Below the pieces are notes generated by a model. The model was not told where the DNA came from. It ran no database searches and saw nothing but the letters and a program-made list of their open reading frames with translations. Below, in pieces: positions 21,256 to 30,340 of a DNA stretch of 34,345 nucleotides (position 1 is its first letter; each line of letters opens with the position of its first letter). The translations under genes and the position numbers were made by a program. Origin of the DNA: an uncultured Candidatus Saccharibacteria bacterium (GTDB lineage: Bacteria; Patescibacteria; Saccharimonadia; Saccharimonadales; UBA4665); NCBI GenBank assembly GCA_903925195.1, contig CAIYEO010000035.1, forward strand, positions 1-34,345, given 5' to 3'.

Positions 21256-23040
21256 TTATTTACTAACTATTGTTTGCTGTAATGTTACTTTACTATTTTG
21301 ACCTTGACTTCCAATACCATTCCAATTAACCATACCTGTAAGTTTATACAAGCTAAGATTAGTAGTATCCTGAGTAATCGTTATATCTACTGAATAAAAA
21401 GGTGAGTTAGGACTATTAGGCAAGTTTGGATTATTAGTACTCTTGGTTGGAATATAGTTTAATCCAGTTATATCAAAATTACAGGTTGTTGCTTCCTGAG
21501 GAGAAGCGTTATTAAGATCCTTATAGCCAAGATCAACATAACTCATATAATTCAGTGGCAGAAAAGATGGTAAGGGCTGTCCTTTTTGAGGAACAGGATT
21601 GATATATATAAAATTTAGTGCACCTAAGGGTGTTCCTGTTGGTCTTGCTTTCTGACCCATAGCATAATATAACGTAGGATCGTAAGGTTGAGCGTCTTGT
21701 AACCACTGCCAATAGGTATCAGTTGCACCAGTGGGAGTATGACCAGACAATGCAATTGGATTGATATATATATAATTTTTAGACGAAACTCTTGCTAAGT
21801 CGCCTTTTTTATATGTAGTAGCAGGTGAATAGGTTGAGGGATTAAGCATACCAGATTTTACCCAATAAGTTGTGTTAGATTGAGACTGACCCACACTTGG
21901 AGAATTAGCAACATAGACATAGCCATTTACAATATCACCATAACTATAGGATTGTGTAGAAGAATAAGTACCGCCAAGAGAATCCTCAAAAGGTACCCAA
22001 TACCCATATCCATTTATAGGCTTATCTCCAGTCGTCGTTGCTGCTAGGTTTTGATTAACGGTATACAAATCACCATTATATGAAACAACATCACCAGAGT
22101 AGTAGACACCACTCTTACCAACAATTCCAGCTGGATCATAATAATAAGGATTATTGTATGAATCAGTAGTATTTTTCATAGGTAACCAATAAGCTGTATC
22201 ATTAAGCTTATGGCCTTGATTGGATGAAACAATACTGATATAACGATTATTATGATCGATTACAATATCTCCCATAATATAGCTACTATTACCACTATAT
22301 GAAGATTTTATATTACCAAGAATAAAATTTTGCCAATAAGTTGTATCTGTAAGAGGATGACCAGAAGTTGAAATTGGATTGATATATGCAAAGAATCCAT
22401 TTACGCCTAACGCAGTATCATCAGCATAATTGCCTAACGAATATTTAGTAGTACTGCTATAGGTAGAATTTGCCCAAAGACCAATAACATTATTTGAAGA
22501 ATCAAACATTTGAGAAAATGAAAATAGATATGGATTGATTTTAACGCTCTTTTGACCTTGAGTTCCACTATTATTAGTCGTATAAAGATTGCTAGAATAC
22601 GGTATAGTAAAAGAGGCATCTAAATCCCCACTCACCCCACTATGACTACCAACCCCATAAGAATAAAACCATGTAGATTCATTATTACTAGAATCCACTT
22701 GAGTAACAATATCATTAGAGCGATAATACCTATTTGTGTTAAGATACCCTGCCCCCTGATAGGCACATAAATGCTTAAATGTAGTCGCAGGATCAGGGTT
22801 AAGCGAAGCATATAAATTATTTAATGTTTGACCACCGTTATGACTCTCATTATTACCTGCATTTATAAGCTCTAGCTGACTTTGAAGAAGTTGAGTTGCT
22901 TGTTGTCTATATACTGAATTTTGTATGGTAGCTGAACTATTATTAACAGATAATGTAGCGCCAATAATAACGGCTCCAATAATAGCTACAGCAATCATAA
23001 CTTCAACTATAGTATCTCCTGAATTATTGATTTTTAACAT
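21256..23040 (-). CDS. Large minor pilin with six CBM5/12-like repeats
   Basis: A 594-residue PilV-like pilin. The signal segment NSGDTIVEVMIAVAIIG keeps E+5 but has Asp instead of Phe at +1. After the N-terminal helix (to about 60) and a 130-residue domain, residues about 193-502 contain six tandem repeats, each roughly Y-S-x-x-x-x-Y-x-x-G-D-x-V, Y-x-Y-x-N, then G-x-x-P and YW. Repeat starts fall near 193, 248, 310, 358, 403 and 452. The aromatic pattern resembles chitin-binding modules (CBM5/12, ChiC_BD). A tip adhesin that binds host surface glycans is the likely role. The start overlaps the upstream pilin by 7 nt. Confidence 0.75.
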   Translation of the reverse strand: MLKINNSGDTIVEVMIAVAIIGAVIIGATLSVNNSSATIQNSVYRQQATQLLQSQLELINAGNNESHNGGQTLNNLYASLNPDPATTFKHLCAYQGAGYLNTNRYYRSNDIVTQVDSSNNESTWFYSYGVGSHSGVSGDLDASFTIPYSSNLYTTNNSGTQGQKSVKINPYLFSFSQMFDSSNNVIGLWANSTYSSTTKYSLGNYADDTALGVNGFFAYINPISTSGHPLTDTTYWQNFILGNIKSSYSGNSSYIMGDIVIDHNNRYISIVSSNQGHKLNDTAYWLPMKNTTDSYNNPYYYDPAGIVGKSGVYYSGDVVSYNGDLYTVNQNLAATTTGDKPINGYGYWVPFEDSLGGTYSSTQSYSYGDIVNGYVYVANSPSVGQSQSNTTYWVKSGMLNPSTYSPATTYKKGDLARVSSKNYIYINPIALSGHTPTGATDTYWQWLQDAQPYDPTLYYAMGQKARPTGTPLGALNFIYINPVPQKGQPLPSFLPLNYMSYVDLGYKDLNNASPQEATTCNFDITGLNYIPTKSTNNPNLPNSPNSPFYSVDITITQDTTNLSLYKLTGMVNWNGIGSQGQNSKVTLQQTIVSK

Positions 23041-23870
23041 GCTGCTCCTAATTTAGCAGTTAGACTCTGCCCTTGAAGATTATTATTTGAAGAGCTAATA
23101 CTATTACTTGAAGAAATTTCTAATTGCACCCCTTTAGTGCCCGAATAAAGACATACATTTATTTTAGAAACAATCCTAGTGTCATCAATACCAATTACAC
23201 TAGAGCTGTATAGAGCACCAGTTGGTGTTGCGCAGGTAGTTGGATTACTACCATTTAATTTATCGCCAATTCCATAAAGTCCGAACTGCGAACCGCCAGA
23301 AGAATTACTTGAAGTAGCAATAAAGCCTACTCCACAGTAAAAATTGGCTGGAGAATTTGTGTCACTAATACTTTTTATAGTCACAGGTTTAGCAAGCTGA
23401 TTGGTTGCCACATCGCTTGTTTTGGTAATCAAAACAGGATTTGATGTTGCTAAACTTTCAGTAGGTACGCACACAACCGTTGCACTTAAGCACTGATTAC
23501 CAACAATATTATAGACAGAGTATGAAGTTGCATTTTTAGAGGAAATATCTGACGTTATATAGATAGCTTTCCCTAAAAAAATACATCCATTATTACCACC
23601 TTGAACACCAGTACCTGCAACAGTAGAAATCTTGGGGGGATTGCCTGTGCAGTTTATATCCTTAGAAAAAACATAAGAACCAGTAGTAACCTGATTCATA
23701 ATATCCTGGAAACCTATAAGAGTACTTCTTCTGCTCTGATTTAGATTTGTTTTACTGATTTGACCGCCAATCATAGTTAAAGCGATAGTTAATAGAGCAC
23801 CAGTAGATGCCAACACTATCATAACCTCTAAGATTGTGAACCCTAAGGACTGCTTACCCACATGAATCAT
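23034..23870 (-). CDS. Minor pilin (type II pseudopilin-like)
   Basis: A 278-residue prepilin. The signal SLGFTILEVMIVLASTGALL has F+1 and E+5, followed by an extracellular domain rich in Ser/Asn and containing several cysteines (SKDINCTG, NGCIF, GNQCLS). It opens the four-gene minor pilin operon that runs to 19407. TGCTATAAT lies 6 nt before the ATG without a Shine-Dalgarno, so this operon seems to have its own leaderless promoter. Confidence 0.78.
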   Translation of the reverse strand: MIHVGKQSLGFTILEVMIVLASTGALLTIALTMIGGQISKTNLNQSRRSTLIGFQDIMNQVTTGSYVFSKDINCTGNPPKISTVAGTGVQGGNNGCIFLGKAIYITSDISSKNATSYSVYNIVGNQCLSATVVCVPTESLATSNPVLITKTSDVATNQLAKPVTIKSISDTNSPANFYCGVGFIATSSNSSGGSQFGLYGIGDKLNGSNPTTCATPTGALYSSSVIGIDDTRIVSKINVCLYSGTKGVQLEISSSNSISSSNNNLQGQSLTAKLGAAC

Positions 23871-23876
23871 AGCTAA

Positions 23877-23885
23877 ATTATAGCA
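23877..23885 (-). promoter_or_regulatory. Extended -10 promoter of the minor pilin operon
   Basis: TGCTATAAT (TATAAT 23877-23882) ends 6 nt before the ATG at 23870. Confidence 0.6.
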
Positions 23886-23906
23886 TAACCAATACTGAGG
23901 AATATA

Positions 23907-24719
23907 CTAAAAAACCAAAGAACCATACCAATGTATAATTCTGTTTCCAAACAAGAAAACAATGAATGTAGCCAGTATCAAAAAAGGGCCGAAAGGAATA
24001 TGTGAATTAATCTTTCTTTTTTTCATAACCAGAGACGGAGCAAACAATAACGTACCCATTAATGAAGCAAGGAAGATAATTAAAAAGCTCTTAAATGGAG
24101 TACCAGCTAGGAGTCCTAGTAAAAATCCAATCTTAACATCACCTCCACCAATCCATTCGCCGCTAGATATTATAAATAAACACCAGAAAAATCCGAATAT
24201 AATTATTCCAGACAGAACCGCTAACATTGCATCCCTATAATGATGACTGGACAGCACTGTTATTATTAAAATATCTGAAACAGCTAATAGTGTAAGAATA
24301 AGAACAGCTCTATTAGGCAATATAAGCCACTTTAAGTCGTATATAGACAATGAGATGAATCCTACAACCATTACTAGCCATACAACTAACTGAGTCGATC
24401 CTAATAGGTCAAAACCATAAGGCCAGAAGATATAAGAAATACCAAATAGTACTGCACTTAATAATTCAACTACAGGATATTGAATAGAGATACTAGTTTT
24501 ACAGTATCGGCACTTCCCTTTTAACATCAACCAACTGATTACCGGAACTAAATCTGTAGCAGATAATATATGTTTACAGTTCGGACATATAGACCGACCA
24601 GTAAAGATCGATAGATTATTCTTCTTATACTTCTTATTAGACTTTTCATGCATTCGAAAAACTAATGCATTTATAAAACTGCCCAGCATGAGACCGATAA
24701 ATAAAACTATAAAAAACAT
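23907..24719 (-). CDS. pilD: Prepilin peptidase PilD
   Basis: This A24 aspartic membrane protease cleaves prepilin leaders and N-methylates the new N-terminus. The N-terminal domain has GSFINALVFR and two CxxC pairs (CPNC, CRYC) in a cytoplasmic zinc loop. The protease aspartates lie in the D-LKWLILPN region and in GGGDVKIG. Multiple membrane helices follow. A first ATG at 24725 lies 1 nt from a -10 box (TGATACAAT), whereas the ATG at 24719 lies 7 nt from it. I therefore prefer 24719 (about 270 residues) and a leaderless mRNA. Confidence 0.92.
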   Translation of the reverse strand: MFFIVLFIGLMLGSFINALVFRMHEKSNKKYKKNNLSIFTGRSICPNCKHILSATDLVPVISWLMLKGKCRYCKTSISIQYPVVELLSAVLFGISYIFWPYGFDLLGSTQLVVWLVMVVGFISLSIYDLKWLILPNRAVLILTLLAVSDILIITVLSSHHYRDAMLAVLSGIIIFGFFWCLFIISSGEWIGGGDVKIGFLLGLLAGTPFKSFLIIFLASLMGTLLFAPSLVMKKRKINSHIPFGPFLILATFIVFLFGNRIIHWYGSLVF

Positions 24720-24726
24720 TATCATA

Positions 24727-24735
24727 ATTGTATCA
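24727..24735 (-). promoter_or_regulatory. pilD extended -10 promoter
   Basis: TGATACAAT (TACAAT 24727-24732) ends 7 nt before the preferred pilD ATG. Confidence 0.5.
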
Positions 24736-24777
24736 GTTATAGACTGTAATTATTTACTTTAAAATATATATAATATT

Positions 24778-25410
24778 TTACCTAGAATTAATACAATTCC
24801 AAATATAGCTGTTTGCACCGTTCTCAGAAGCGTAAACTATTGATACTGTAGTAGGGGTAGTTATTGTCTGATCTACTATAGGATTTGATGATGAAGTATA
24901 GACTCCTTGAGTAGTACAACGATAGCTAGGGAAGATAATTACAATATTGCCTGAATATGGAACTAAGGAGACCGGAATTACTGATTTAGCAGGGTTACTT
25001 GAGTCAGGAATATAGATATTAAGTTTTGATACAGCACTTGTGCTTACAATAGAAGTTGCATCAGCGAATGGACTTAAAGCAGCACCAGCACCAGTTATAG
25101 CGGTACATGCAGTCCAACCCTTGAATTGCGTTAGGCCATTTGAATCATTGTAAATTGTCATACAATCATTGGAAGCTGTAGCTGGTATTGAGATATTAGG
25201 TATATTTCCATTAGTATTAGCAACAAAATTATTAACCGATACTATTAGTTTTCCAATATCAGACTTACGACCTGAGTTTCTTTGGCTTCTTTGTAGTTCA
25301 GGAACGGCTAGGAATACTACTAGGAGTATTAATGCTGCGATAGCTAAAACTATAAGGACTTCAATTATTGTGAAACCTTTTTGATCTTTATTGTTGATTG
25401 TTTTTGACAT
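24778..25410 (-). CDS. Type IV major pilin (second copy)
   Basis: About 210 residues from the ATG at 25410. The leader MSKTINNKDQKG precedes FTIIEVLIVLAIAALILLVV (F+1, E+5), a standard class III pilin signal. The first 50 residues are almost identical to the neighbouring pilin, while the C-terminal head is different, with cysteines in DCMT, WTACT, YRCT and WNC. AAGGGG lies about 9 nt before the ATG. It is separated from the first pilin gene by a terminator, so it depends on read-through or on its own promoter. Confidence 0.85.
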   Translation of the reverse strand: MSKTINNKDQKGFTIIEVLIVLAIAALILLVVFLAVPELQRSQRNSGRKSDIGKLIVSVNNFVANTNGNIPNISIPATASNDCMTIYNDSNGLTQFKGWTACTAITGAGAALSPFADATSIVSTSAVSKLNIYIPDSSNPAKSVIPVSLVPYSGNIVIIFPSYRCTTQGVYTSSSNPIVDQTITTPTTVSIVYASENGANSYIWNCINSR

Positions 25411-25432
25411 TTGCAAGTGCCCCTTTGCTATA
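25253..25432 (-). repeat. Duplicated pilin 5' segment, copy B
   Basis: About 180 bp covering the leader, Shine-Dalgarno and first 50 codons is nearly identical to 25988-26164, with only a handful of substitutions. The sequences diverge abruptly on both sides. Confidence 0.85.
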
Positions 25433-25474
25433 TATATATATATTTAGTTAATAAAAGTATAGCATAAGAATAAT

Positions 25475-25504
25475 AAAAAACACCCCAATTAAGGAGTGTT
25501 TTTT
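25475..25504 (-). terminator. Terminator between the two major pilin genes
   Basis: A 12-bp stem of AAAAAACAC plus TCC paired with GGGGTGTTTTTT closes a 6-nt loop and is followed by T-rich sequence. It lies just downstream of the first pilin stop and would let the abundant pilin be expressed separately. Confidence 0.75.
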
Positions 25505-25522
25505 ATTATTTTATTTTTGTTA

Positions 25523-26146
25523 TTAACCGGCGTTTACGCAGTTATAAGCCCAGTTAGCAGTACCAGTTTCAGTTGTATATACTATAGCAAGTGATGTAAC
25601 AGTTACATTAGAGGTAGTTACTATTTCAGTAGTAGCATCAGTGTAGACACCACCATTTGGTGCTTTACATAAGAATCCCGGAAATAATATTACTTGATTC
25701 TTGGCACTTGGTGTAGCAGTTTTAGGAAATACTTTAGTTATAGCAGGACTAGGCATAGCGTAATAATATAATCCCTCACCAAGTGAGCTATTAATCGTGG
25801 CGGTAGCTGCGGCGGCTCCGGCGTCAGCTGCAAGTCCAGTTATAGCAGTACAAGACCAAGCTGTTGTTGCATTTTTAAATTGACTTAGCGTTGTAGCGTC
25901 GTTGTACGCCGTATTACAATCAGTAGCAGTGGCAACTGTAACTCCAGCATTATTAGATACAAAATTGTTAACACCAGTTATTATTCTACCGATATCAGAC
26001 TTACGGCCAGAGTTTCTTTGGCTTCTTTGTAGTCCAGGAACGGCTAGGAATACTACTAGGAGTATTAATGCTGCGATAGCTAGAACTATAAGGACTTCAA
26101 TTATTGTGAAACCTTTTTGATCTTTATTGTTGATTGTTTTTGACAT
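25523..26146 (-). CDS. Type IV major pilin (first copy)
   Basis: About 207 residues from the ATG at 26146 (a TTG six bases earlier would add two residues). The signal QKGFTIIEVLIVLAIAALIL is followed by a globular head unlike that of the neighbouring copy after residue 55, with cysteines DCNT, WSCT, FLCK and YNCV. It lies downstream of pilC with its own likely promoter and a strong AAGGGG Shine-Dalgarno, and is followed by a terminator. These features fit the most highly expressed pilin. Confidence 0.88.
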   Translation of the reverse strand: MSKTINNKDQKGFTIIEVLIVLAIAALILLVVFLAVPGLQRSQRNSGRKSDIGRIITGVNNFVSNNAGVTVATATDCNTAYNDATTLSQFKNATTAWSCTAITGLAADAGAAAATATINSSLGEGLYYYAMPSPAITKVFPKTATPSAKNQVILFPGFLCKAPNGGVYTDATTEIVTTSNVTVTSLAIVYTTETGTANWAYNCVNAG

Positions 26147-26164
26147 TTGCAAGTGCCCCTTTGC
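25988..26164 (-). repeat. Duplicated pilin 5' segment, copy A
   Basis: The partner of 25253-25432. The duplication spans the leader, the ribosome binding site and the coding sequence of the conserved pilin helix. Confidence 0.85.
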
Positions 26165-26188
26165 TTATTAATTATTCTTATGCTTACA

Positions 26189-26217
26189 ATACTATATAAA
26201 ATTACTGTTCAATGCAA
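26189..26217 (-). promoter_or_regulatory. Putative promoter of the first major pilin
   Basis: TTGCAT (26212-26217), a 17-bp spacer and TAGTAT (26189-26194) on the - strand, giving a leader of about 35 nt with AAGGGG. Confidence 0.45.
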
Positions 26218-26226
26218 GCTTTTTTT

Positions 26227-27453
26227 TTAATTTCCAGAAAAGTTACTGTTCCCTGCTAAACCATAGATTGGAAGCAAGATTGCAGCAACAATAGTTAGCG
26301 CAACAACTCCCAGTACAATCATCATCAATGGCTCAATAATTGATGACACATTCTTAATCTCAGAATCGACTTCCTTCTCATAATAAACTGCTGTTCTTTC
26401 CATCATTTGATCTAATGATCCAGATTCCTCACCGATACTAAGCATGTTTGGGACTAAAACTAAGAAATTAGGATCCCCCTTTAATGCAAGCCCTAGTGAC
26501 TTACCGCCTTTAACTTTGGTGATAGCTTTATTAATTGATCCTTCGATGATTACGTTATTGACAGATTTTGAAGTAATCTCGAGTACCTGTATTAATGGAA
26601 CTCCACTGGCAATTAAAGTAGATGCCATTCTAGTGAATCTAGCCATATATAGTTTCATCATTAAATCTTTTATAGGCCAGGCATGTATCTTGAGACCATC
26701 GACTAATCTTCTTCCACCAATGCTTCTACTGACTTTACTAAACAAGAAGATCAGTATGATTATTATGACAATAACTAGCCACCAATATTTTATCGTTAAT
26801 GCCGATACTGCAAGTAGGATTCTCGTGACAAGCGGTAAACTCGCACCAGGTAAGCTTTTGTATAGAACTTCAACTTGTGGTAGCACCTCAACTAACATAA
26901 AGATTACGACTGCGACCATTACTACCATAACGAGTGCTGGATAGATTAGAGCCCCTCTAACCTTAGATATAATTTCTGCGTCTTTCTCTTGTTGATCAGC
27001 TAATCTTTCGAGGGCTTTATCAATAGTACCCGATGTTTCTCCGGCGGCAACTAGGTTCAAGTATATTGGAGAAAATACTTTTGGGTAGTTAGATAAGGCT
27101 CCAGAGAATGATGAACCACCCTCAACATCAGTAATAACCTGTCCAATAATTATTTTTAGGTTCTTATTCTTGGTCTGACTAGAAACACTACTCAGACTTT
27201 GAATAATTGGCAAGCCGGCGTTAATAAGTGTCGACAGTTGACGTGAGAATAATACTTTATCTTTAGTTGAAATTCTTTTTGTAAGATTATCGATAAAGCC
27301 AAAAGGGCCAGAACCTATAGGTTTTATCTCAATAGGTACAAGACCCTGGTTCTTAATCGACTTATAGGCATCGTGCTGATTTTCAGCTAGCACCTTAGAC
27401 TTTATATTTTTTCCAGTTTTTGGATTCTTGGCAGTATAGTTAAATTCAATCAT
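26227..27453 (-). CDS. pilC: Type IV pilus platform protein PilC
   Basis: This inner-membrane platform couples the PilB and PilT motors to the growing pilus. The 408-residue protein has two T2SF domains. The first has VLFSRQLSTLINAGLPIIQSL (split VLFSRQLSTL / INAGLPIIQSL) and a hydrophobic IYPALVMVVMVAVVIFML. The second has FTRMASTLIASGVPLIQVLE and NMLSIGEESGSLDQMM, with a terminal helix IEPLMMIVLGVVALTIVAAI. It follows pilT by 2 nt in the pil operon and precedes the pilins. Confidence 0.95.
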   Translation of the reverse strand: MIEFNYTAKNPKTGKNIKSKVLAENQHDAYKSIKNQGLVPIEIKPIGSGPFGFIDNLTKRISTKDKVLFSRQLSTLINAGLPIIQSLSSVSSQTKNKNLKIIIGQVITDVEGGSSFSGALSNYPKVFSPIYLNLVAAGETSGTIDKALERLADQQEKDAEIISKVRGALIYPALVMVVMVAVVIFMLVEVLPQVEVLYKSLPGASLPLVTRILLAVSALTIKYWWLVIVIIIILIFLFSKVSRSIGGRRLVDGLKIHAWPIKDLMMKLYMARFTRMASTLIASGVPLIQVLEITSKSVNNVIIEGSINKAITKVKGGKSLGLALKGDPNFLVLVPNMLSIGEESGSLDQMMERTAVYYEKEVDSEIKNVSSIIEPLMMIVLGVVALTIVAAILLPIYGLAGNSNFSGN

Positions 27454-27455
27454 AC

Positions 27456-28520
27456 TTATTCCCTCATCAGTCTATCTAGTTCCTTGACATCTACAGCATA
27501 ATTTCTTGCTTCATCAAAACTAATATCTCCACTATGTACTAGACCAACAAGAGTTTTATCCATTGACTGCATACCGAATTCAGAGCCAGTCTGGATAATA
27601 GCTTCGATTTGTTGGGTCTTCCCTTCTCTAATAAGATTCCTAACAGCTGCATTAGCTACAAGAATTTCAGCCGCAGGAATCCTACCACCCCCGATTGATG
27701 GGATAAGTCGTTGGGATACAATCGCCATCAATATTGAAGACAGTTGAGATCTAACTTGAGACTGCTGATGGGGAGGAAAGACATCAATTATTCTATCTAT
27801 ACTTTGGGCGGCTCCATTGGTATGAAGAGTCGCAAGAACTAAATGACCCGTTTCTGCGATAGTAATGGCATTAGAAATAGTTTCAAGGTCTCTCATCTCA
27901 CCTAGTAAAACTACGTCTGGGTCTTCTCTTAGTACAGAACGTAAAGCCATGCTAAATGAATAGGTATCGTAATGCACTTCCCTTTGTACAATAATAGACT
28001 TCTTAGATATATGTGTATATTCTATTGGGTCTTCAACGGTAATGATGTGCATAGCCTTTTCTTGATTGATCTTATTAATCATGGCAGCCAATGTCGTAGA
28101 TTTACCAGAGCCTGTTGGTCCTGTTACTAGAACTAAACCTCTGGGATAATCTGAAAATTTATTAAGTATTGGTGGCAATCTTAATTGTTCTATAGTAGGA
28201 ATATCATTGTTGAGTAATCTGAAAGCCCCGGCAAGATTACCTCTTTCGTGGAAAAGATTAACTCTGAATCTTCCCATTTCCCCAAATGCAAAACTAAAAT
28301 CTAATTCTTTATCCTTAATTAGGATTTGTTTTTGGTCTTGATCAAGTAAGGAGTAGATGAGTTCTTCGATAGTTGCTCCATCAAGCTCACCCATTGCAGC
28401 TACTGGTATCAATGATCCATCAACCCTAAGAATTGGTGGCACGCCGACTTGCATGTGCAAGTCTGATGCTTTTCTTCTAACTACTTCTTCTAATATCGTC
28501 TCAATTTTTGGTTTTTCCAT
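27456..28520 (-). CDS. pilT: Pilus retraction ATPase PilT
   Basis: A hexameric secretion-type ATPase that depolymerises the pilus and powers twitching. Its 354 residues contain the N-terminal ASDLHMQVGVPPILRVDG, Walker A GPTGSGKST at 134-142, the Asp box VEDPIEY, Walker B DVVLLGEMRD and the His box HLVLATLHTN. The retraction-specific AIRNLIRE motif appears as AVRNLIREGK, which separates it from PilB. It follows pilB by 1 nt. Confidence 0.95.
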   Translation of the reverse strand: MEKPKIETILEEVVRRKASDLHMQVGVPPILRVDGSLIPVAAMGELDGATIEELIYSLLDQDQKQILIKDKELDFSFAFGEMGRFRVNLFHERGNLAGAFRLLNNDIPTIEQLRLPPILNKFSDYPRGLVLVTGPTGSGKSTTLAAMINKINQEKAMHIITVEDPIEYTHISKKSIIVQREVHYDTYSFSMALRSVLREDPDVVLLGEMRDLETISNAITIAETGHLVLATLHTNGAAQSIDRIIDVFPPHQQSQVRSQLSSILMAIVSQRLIPSIGGGRIPAAEILVANAAVRNLIREGKTQQIEAIIQTGSEFGMQSMDKTLVGLVHSGDISFDEARNYAVDVKELDRLMRE

Positions 28521-28521
28521 G

Positions 28522-30315
28522 TTAATCCTTGCTCAAAGAGGCTACTCGATTCACCTCACTTATTGTTGTTATACCGCTAAGTGCTTTCAAATATCCATCT
28601 TCCCTCATACTAATCATCCCCTCAGCCTTGGCCATTTTTTCAATTTCCAGACTGGTTGATCTCTTTAATATTAGGTCTTGGATTTTTTCAGTAACACTAA
28701 ATACTTCGTAAATACCCATTCTTCCTTTATATCCACCTTTATTCTCGGCAGAGTTTACTCCCCGAGTTAAAGTATAAGCTTTACTACCACGAAGTGGCAA
28801 GCCTCTAAAGCCTAAATCATTGCCTACCTCTTCGACGTCAGCCTGACTTTCTGGCAACAATGAATTTAAGGTTTCGTTAATAAGACCGGTTTCAATTTTA
28901 TCTGCTTGGTACTTTTCTTGTTCCTTACTTATCCTACGCACAAGTCGCTGTCCAATTACAGTTCTTACGGTACTAGCTATTAAGAACGGTTCGATACCCA
29001 TGTCTAGCAATCTAGGCAGGATACCAGCAGCAGAATTTGTATGTAGAGTACTAAACACTAAATGCCCAGTAAGAGCCGCCTGAATAGCTAATTCGGCTGT
29101 TTCCTTATCTCTAATTTCTCCAACCATCACAACATTTGGATCCTGTCTAAGAATTGATCTTAGTCCGCTAGCAAATGTTAATCCAACAGCCGGATTAACC
29201 TGTATTTGGTTTACTCCATCCATTTTATATTCAACTGGATCCTCGAGAGTAACAATATTTATTGAGTCGTCTTTGATTTCATTTATTAATGCGTAAAGAG
29301 AGGTAGACTTACCTGAACCGGTTGGTCCGGAGGTTAGAACCATGCCACTAGTTTGCTTAAGACCATCTTGAATAAATCTCAAACTTCTTCCAACGTAACC
29401 CATATCCTCAAGATTAAGCGATGTTCCGGATTTATCTAATAGTCGAATTACTATTTGTTCACCCCATATGACTGGAGATATAGCAATTCTAAGATCAATA
29501 TCGCTCTTTCCAGATGTTATAGAAAATTGACCATCTTGAGGAATTCGATGTTCATCAATTTTTAAATTAGCTAAAATCTTTATTCTTGAGACGATAGGCG
29601 GTTCAGCAATCTTCGGTAATCTTGTGACTTCTCTTAAAATGCCATCGACTCGGCAACGAACTCTAATATAGGTTTTTGTTGGCTCAATGTGAACATCGGA
29701 AGCTTTATTTCTAACAGCAAACATTAAGATTGAGGTAATAATTTTACTTATTGGGGAGTCTTGAGATATATTCTGAACATCTTTACTATCTAGATTAAAA
29801 CTAGAGCTATTAGTTAGATCATCCTCTTCTTTGGTTGACGAACCGATATCCCCAATTAACGATTCGTTAATTTGTGACTCATACTGCTTTAACACATGTC
29901 TAATGCCAGACTCGCTAGCCATGAAGACTTTTATTGGTCGACCTATCCTACTTGAGAGGAAATCTACTGCCTGTATATTATCTGCATCCAACATAGCTAC
30001 AGCTAGTCTATTGCCTACCTCACCCAAAGGTACTGCCATATAGCGTTCAACCAATTCCTTATTTAGTAGATCTAAGGTTCTAGGACTTATTGAAGCTGAA
30101 CTCAGGTTTACATAAGGTATGTTATTTACTTTTGCAGTTAGCTCTGTTAGAATTTCTTCACTAATAATTTTATGGCTAACTAGGTAGCTAAAAATAGGTT
30201 CATTTTCCGAATTGGCCTTAGTCTTAAAGTCTTTTAATTGATCGGCCGTTAACTTACCATTTTTAATTAATAAGTCCTCTACAGACTGTTCGTTAGCTAC
30301 GGAAAGAATACTCAT
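28522..30315 (-). CDS. pilB: Pilus assembly ATPase PilB
   Basis: The extension motor of the type IV pilus. The 597-residue protein has an N-terminal GspE/MshEN-like domain (about 1-150), then ASDVHIEPTKTYIRVRCRVDG, here cited as ASDVHIEP and RCRVDG, and Walker A GPTGSGKST at 330-338. The Asp box LEDPVEY, Walker B NVVMVGEIRD near 394-403 and FSTLHTN are intact. The four-cysteine zinc motif of many PilB proteins is not seen between the motor core and the C-terminus. It heads the pilB-pilT-pilC set. Confidence 0.95.
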   Translation of the reverse strand: MSILSVANEQSVEDLLIKNGKLTADQLKDFKTKANSENEPIFSYLVSHKIISEEILTELTAKVNNIPYVNLSSASISPRTLDLLNKELVERYMAVPLGEVGNRLAVAMLDADNIQAVDFLSSRIGRPIKVFMASESGIRHVLKQYESQINESLIGDIGSSTKEEDDLTNSSSFNLDSKDVQNISQDSPISKIITSILMFAVRNKASDVHIEPTKTYIRVRCRVDGILREVTRLPKIAEPPIVSRIKILANLKIDEHRIPQDGQFSITSGKSDIDLRIAISPVIWGEQIVIRLLDKSGTSLNLEDMGYVGRSLRFIQDGLKQTSGMVLTSGPTGSGKSTSLYALINEIKDDSINIVTLEDPVEYKMDGVNQIQVNPAVGLTFASGLRSILRQDPNVVMVGEIRDKETAELAIQAALTGHLVFSTLHTNSAAGILPRLLDMGIEPFLIASTVRTVIGQRLVRRISKEQEKYQADKIETGLINETLNSLLPESQADVEEVGNDLGFRGLPLRGSKAYTLTRGVNSAENKGGYKGRMGIYEVFSVTEKIQDLILKRSTSLEIEKMAKAEGMISMREDGYLKALSGITTISEVNRVASLSKD

Positions 30316-30340
30316 CTATATATACCCTTTGTGAGCAGAA

